From an uncultured Cellvibrio sp. (GTDB lineage Bacteria; Pseudomonadota; Gammaproteobacteria; Pseudomonadales; Cellvibrionaceae): DNA of 16,839 nt. Under the pieces are notes generated by a model that saw only the letters and a program-made list of their open reading frames with translations, had not been told where the DNA came from and ran no database searches. Shown here piece by piece: positions 14,116 through 16,839 of the stretch (the first letter of the stretch is position 1; every line of letters begins with the position of its first letter). The stretch is from assembly GCA_946482345.1 (NCBI GenBank), contig CAMLRJ010000017.1, positions 1 through 16,839 of the forward strand, given 5' to 3'. The translations under genes were made by a program, and so were the position numbers.

Positions 14116-15336
14116 TCATCCCTTCACACACAACACCTGTTTCAATGTATGCACTATCTCAACCAAATCCGATTGCGCTTCCATAACTTTTTCGATGGGT
14201 TTGTAAGCTGATGGCGTTTCATCAATTACATCTTCATCTTTTCGGCATTCCACACCTTCGGTGGCTTTCAAGTGTTCATCCAATGAAACCAGTCGCTTCG
14301 CTTCTGTACGTGACATCACACGTCCTGCGCCGTGGCTGCAACTACAAAAACTTTCTTCGTTTCCCAATCCGCGAACGATAAAAGATTTTGCACCCATGCT
14401 TCCCGGGATTATTCCCATCTCGCCTTTTTTTGCACTCACAGCACCTTTACGTGTTACCCAAACATCTTTTCCATAGTGATGTTCTTTGCTGATGTAGTTA
14501 TGGTGACAATTCACCGCTTCCACATGCGCTTCGAAGGAAATTTTCAATACATCTCGTATAGCTTGCAGCGTTCTTGCCATCATCACTTCACGATTCAATC
14601 GGGCAAAATCCTGCGCCCATGCAACTGCTTCTACATAATCACGAAAATGTTCACTTCCTTCGGGGATGTAAGCTAAATCTCGATCGGGCAAATTAATCAT
14701 CCAACGTTCCATATCTTTTTTAGCTTGCTCGATAAAATGAGTTCCAATTCGATTCCCGACACCGCGTGACCCGCTATGCAACATCACCCAAACTGCATTG
14801 GTTTCATCCAAACAAATTTCAATAAAATGATTTCCGCTTCCCAATGTTCCCAAATGATTCATGTTGTTGGTGTTTTTCAAAAACGGATGCTTTTCGCAAA
14901 GTGTTTGAAATCCTGTATCCAAATTAGCCCATGCTTGAGTCACATCTTCAGGCGCATTTTTCCAGGAACCTTTATCTCTTCCTCCCTGCATCTTGGGTGT
15001 GCTTCCATGCGGAACGCGTTTTTCAATTTCGCTTCTTAATGCGGCCAATGAATCGGGCAATTGCGATGCATTCAAGGTGGTTTTCGCAGCCATCATTCCA
15101 CAACCCAAGTCCACACCCACCGCAGCAGGAATCACTGCGCCAATGGTTGGAATCACGCTTCCAATAGTTGCTCCCTTACCTAAATGCACATCGGGCATCA
15201 CAGCGATCCACTTATGGATAAATGGCATGCTCGCCATGTTGTTCACTTGTTTCCTTGCGTTCTCATCAAAACTCACTCCGCGTGTCCATGACTTCACCGG
15301 CGCCTGACCTTCTTTATGCATAACTTCGTATTTCAT
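14116..15336 (-). CDS. rtcB: RNA ligase RtcB (3'-phosphate or 2',3'-cyclic phosphate to 5'-OH)
   Basis: RtcB uses GTP and Mn2+ to join RNA 3'-phosphate or cyclic-phosphate ends to 5'-OH ends, the products of many tRNA-cleaving ribonucleases. The 406 residues match the E. coli enzyme in length. Metal and active-site residues are visible: VGVDLGCG with Asp76 and Cys79, GSGNH with His170, LHSGSRG with His187, NCHHNY with His278/279, and CSHGAGR with His335, the expected guanylylated His. The ATG at 15336 has an AGGAAAG ribosome site. It is the first gene after the sigma-54 promoter and divergent from rtcR. No rtcA follows it, unlike in E. coli. Confidence 0.97.
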   Translation of the reverse strand: MKYEVMHKEGQAPVKSWTRGVSFDENARKQVNNMASMPFIHKWIAVMPDVHLGKGATIGSVIPTIGAVIPAAVGVDLGCGMMAAKTTLNASQLPDSLAALRSEIEKRVPHGSTPKMQGGRDKGSWKNAPEDVTQAWANLDTGFQTLCEKHPFLKNTNNMNHLGTLGSGNHFIEICLDETNAVWVMLHSGSRGVGNRIGTHFIEQAKKDMERWMINLPDRDLAYIPEGSEHFRDYVEAVAWAQDFARLNREVMMARTLQAIRDVLKISFEAHVEAVNCHHNYISKEHHYGKDVWVTRKGAVSAKKGEMGIIPGSMGAKSFIVRGLGNEESFCSCSHGAGRVMSRTEAKRLVSLDEHLKATEGVECRKDEDVIDETPSAYKPIEKVMEAQSDLVEIVHTLKQVLCVKG

Positions 15337-15380
15337 GATCTTTCCTATTTATTCGTCGTTTCGTTGACAAGTGGGTAATT

Positions 15381-15395
15381 GCAATCGGGTTGCCA
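15381..15395 (-). promoter_or_regulatory. Sigma-54 (-24/-12) promoter of the rtcB unit
   Basis: On the minus strand, TTGGCAACCCGATTGCA matches the consensus YTGGCACG-N4-TTGCW with the GG and GC elements in exact spacing. The start would be about 15369, giving a leader of about 33 bases before rtcB. The adjacent rtcR activator requires exactly this promoter class, which strongly supports the call. Confidence 0.88.
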
Positions 15396-15459
15396 ACTTT
15401 TGATTGCAATCGATAAATATTTTTAACTTATTGATTTTTAAATAATAAATAATTTTATT

Positions 15460-15468
15460 GTGTGACAC
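15460..15468. promoter_or_regulatory. Possible upstream activator site (RtcR) for the sigma-54 promoter
   Basis: GTGTGACAC is a short palindrome with one central base, at an upstream distance usual for sigma-54 activators. It occurs once and is short, so the assignment rests on position alone. Confidence 0.2.
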
Positions 15469-15531
15469 GCCAATTAAAACTAGAATTCCAAAATGTTTAA
15501 TAAATATCTAAAAAGATAGGAATATATCTAA

Positions 15532-16839
15532 ATGAATAATGTGGTGATTGGATTTTTAGGGTCGAGGTTGGATCAGTTTGGTTTGGGTAAACGCCGTTGG
15601 ACTCGATGGCGTCCTACCGTTTCCATCACCATGCACCCTGAGTTTCCAATTCAGGAATATTTGTTGATGTATCTACCTGAAGATACAGAATTATTGAATG
15701 TGGTTATGCAAGATATGGCGGAGGTTTCTCCGCAAACCAAAGTGGTTCCAATACCGGTTCAGTGTGATGATCCCTGGGATTTTGAAGCGGTTTACAGCCG
15801 CATTCACGAAGTGGCCATCGCACAGACCTTCGATACTGAAAACAATAATTATTTTGTGAATATCACTACCGGAACTCACGTAGTGCAGATTTGTTTATAT
15901 CTGCTGACGGAAGCCCATTATTTTCCCGGAAAATTATTGCAATCGTCACCTGCAAAAGATGTAAAAGGCACTTATCACATTATTGATCTGGATCTTTCCC
16001 GTTATGATCAAATTGCATCGCGTTTTGCAAAAGAATCACGTGATGCAGTCACTCATTTAAAAAGTGGAATTCAAACGCGCAACTCTGCATTTAATGCCTT
16101 GATTGAACAGCTTGAGCAGGTGTCGATTAAATCCAAAGCACCCATTTTATTAAATGGACCAACCGGTGCAGGTAAATCCCAATTGGCCAAACGCATTTAT
16201 GAATTAAAAAAACAACGCGGACAATTGACAGGGAAATTGGTAGAAGTTAACTGCGCAACTCTGCGCGGTGATAATGCCATGTCTGCATTATTTGGCCATG
16301 TGAAAGGAGCGTTTACCGGTGCCTTGAATGCGCGCACAGGTTTATTGCGCGAAGCGGATAAAGGTTTGTTGTTTCTGGATGAAATTGGCGAGCTGGGCCT
16401 TGATGAACAAGCCATGTTATTGCGCGCGATTGAAGAAAAAATATTTACTCCTTTTGGCAGTGATCAAACTGTCGGCAGTGATTTTCAATTAATTGCGGGA
16501 ACACATCGTAATTTATTTGATCTTGTACAAAAAGGATTATTCCGCGAAGACTTATTGGCGAGGATTAATTTATGGACTTACGAATTACCATCGCTGCGTT
16601 ACCGTATTGAAGATCTTGAGCCTAATATTGAACACGAATTAAAAAAATTTACGCAACAGGCAGGTTATAAAGTCAGTTTTAACAAAGCCGCCAAAGAAAG
16701 TTATTTGCAATTTGCTTATTCGCCACACGCGATTTGGCGCGCTAACTTTCGCGATTTGAATTCCAGCATTACCCGTATGGCGACTTTGGCAACAGGTGGG
16801 CGTATTACAGAAGAAATAGCTCAGGGTGAAATTATTCGT
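15532..16839 (+). CDS. rtcR: RtcR, CARF-domain sigma-54-dependent activator (3' end outside window)
   Basis: This activator of rtc operons is cut by the right edge; 436 codons are present of the roughly 530 typical. The N-terminal RtcR/CARF domain (about residues 1-175; MNNVVIGFLGSRLDQFG and NITTGTH at 110-116) senses an RNA-derived ligand in this family. The AAA+ domain follows with Walker A GPTGAGKS (209-216), the sigma-54 contact motif GAFTGA (259-264) and Walker B LLFLDEIGEL (279-288). The missing C-terminal part would carry the DNA-binding helix-turn-helix. The ATG at 15532 has TAGGA 10 bases upstream. It is divergent from rtcB, the standard arrangement, and should drive the -24/-12 promoter there. 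Confidence 0.95.
   Translation, partial: MNNVVIGFLGSRLDQFGLGKRRWTRWRPTVSITMHPEFPIQEYLLMYLPEDTELLNVVMQDMAEVSPQTKVVPIPVQCDDPWDFEAVYSRIHEVAIAQTFDTENNNYFVNITTGTHVVQICLYLLTEAHYFPGKLLQSSPAKDVKGTYHIIDLDLSRYDQIASRFAKESRDAVTHLKSGIQTRNSAFNALIEQLEQVSIKSKAPILLNGPTGAGKSQLAKRIYELKKQRGQLTGKLVEVNCATLRGDNAMSALFGHVKGAFTGALNARTGLLREADKGLLFLDEIGELGLDEQAMLLRAIEEKIFTPFGSDQTVGSDFQLIAGTHRNLFDLVQKGLFREDLLARINLWTYELPSLRYRIEDLEPNIEHELKKFTQQAGYKVSFNKAAKESYLQFAYSPHAIWRANFRDLNSSITRMATLATGGRITEEIAQGEIIR

Larger units (their letters stand above)
15337..15531. other. Divergent control region between rtcB and rtcR
   Basis: This 195-bp AT-rich spacer holds the rtcB sigma-54 promoter (15381-15395). A palindrome GATTGCAATC lies at 15402-15411; its ATTGCAATCG core is repeated from the promoter itself (15378-15387). 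A short palindrome GTGTGACAC is at 15460-15468, about 65 bases upstream of the -24 box. A long A/T-only stretch (about 15412-15458) between these could bend easily, as IHF-type regions do. rtcR's ribosome site TAGGA (15517-15521) lies at the far end. No separate rtcR promoter was convincing. Confidence 0.5.

Overview
The window looks like chromosome of a Gram-negative gammaproteobacterium, most plausibly a Cellvibrio-like polysaccharide degrader. The reasons are LPS genes (waaC, lpxL), an outer-membrane DUF481 barrel, a lipoprotein with a very long polyserine linker fused to redox domains (a style typical of Cellvibrio and Saccharophagus), and an RtcR/sigma-54 RNA repair locus. The genus is an inference from gene content, not a database match.

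Layout. Positions 1-2155 (minus strand) hold a tight trxB-waaC-glycosyl/glycerophosphotransferase-like cluster (the last gene is cut by the left edge), with a good sigma-70 promoter and an inverted repeat upstream of trxB. Positions 2309-4815 (plus strand) are an AT-rich, compact run of five small genes: a membrane protein, a GNAT acetyltransferase, an uncharacterised 277-residue protein, an FKBP prolyl isomerase and a small lipoprotein. It reads as an accessory insertion between housekeeping genes. Positions 4847-7462 (minus) hold purE-purK and lpxL. Position 7715 onward (plus) is a DUF481 outer-membrane protein. Positions 8536-11717 (minus) hold an uncharacterised Cys-containing protein and an 854-residue lipoprotein that joins a polyserine linker, a PQQ-type sugar dehydrogenase propeller and a diheme cytochrome c module.

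The most interesting part is 11949-16839, an RNA repair locus. rtcR (plus, cut by the right edge) encodes a CARF-AAA+ sigma-54 activator. Divergent from it, behind a near-consensus -24/-12 promoter, lies a minus-strand unit: rtcB (RNA ligase), a 115-residue tail-anchored protein, a hairpin-rich stretch, two abutting tRNA-like sequences, a REP-like repeat, a long hairpin, and a soluble slipin/SPFH protein with three N-terminal repeat units, closed by a clear intrinsic terminator. No rtcA lies in this unit.

Working model (inference): damaged or cleaved tRNA activates RtcR through its CARF domain, and sigma-54 transcription then makes RtcB, the membrane-linked small protein, the slipin and the embedded tRNA-like RNAs as one response. 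The tRNA-like RNAs may be ligands, decoys or substrates of the system rather than translation tRNAs, because both depart from the canonical fold.
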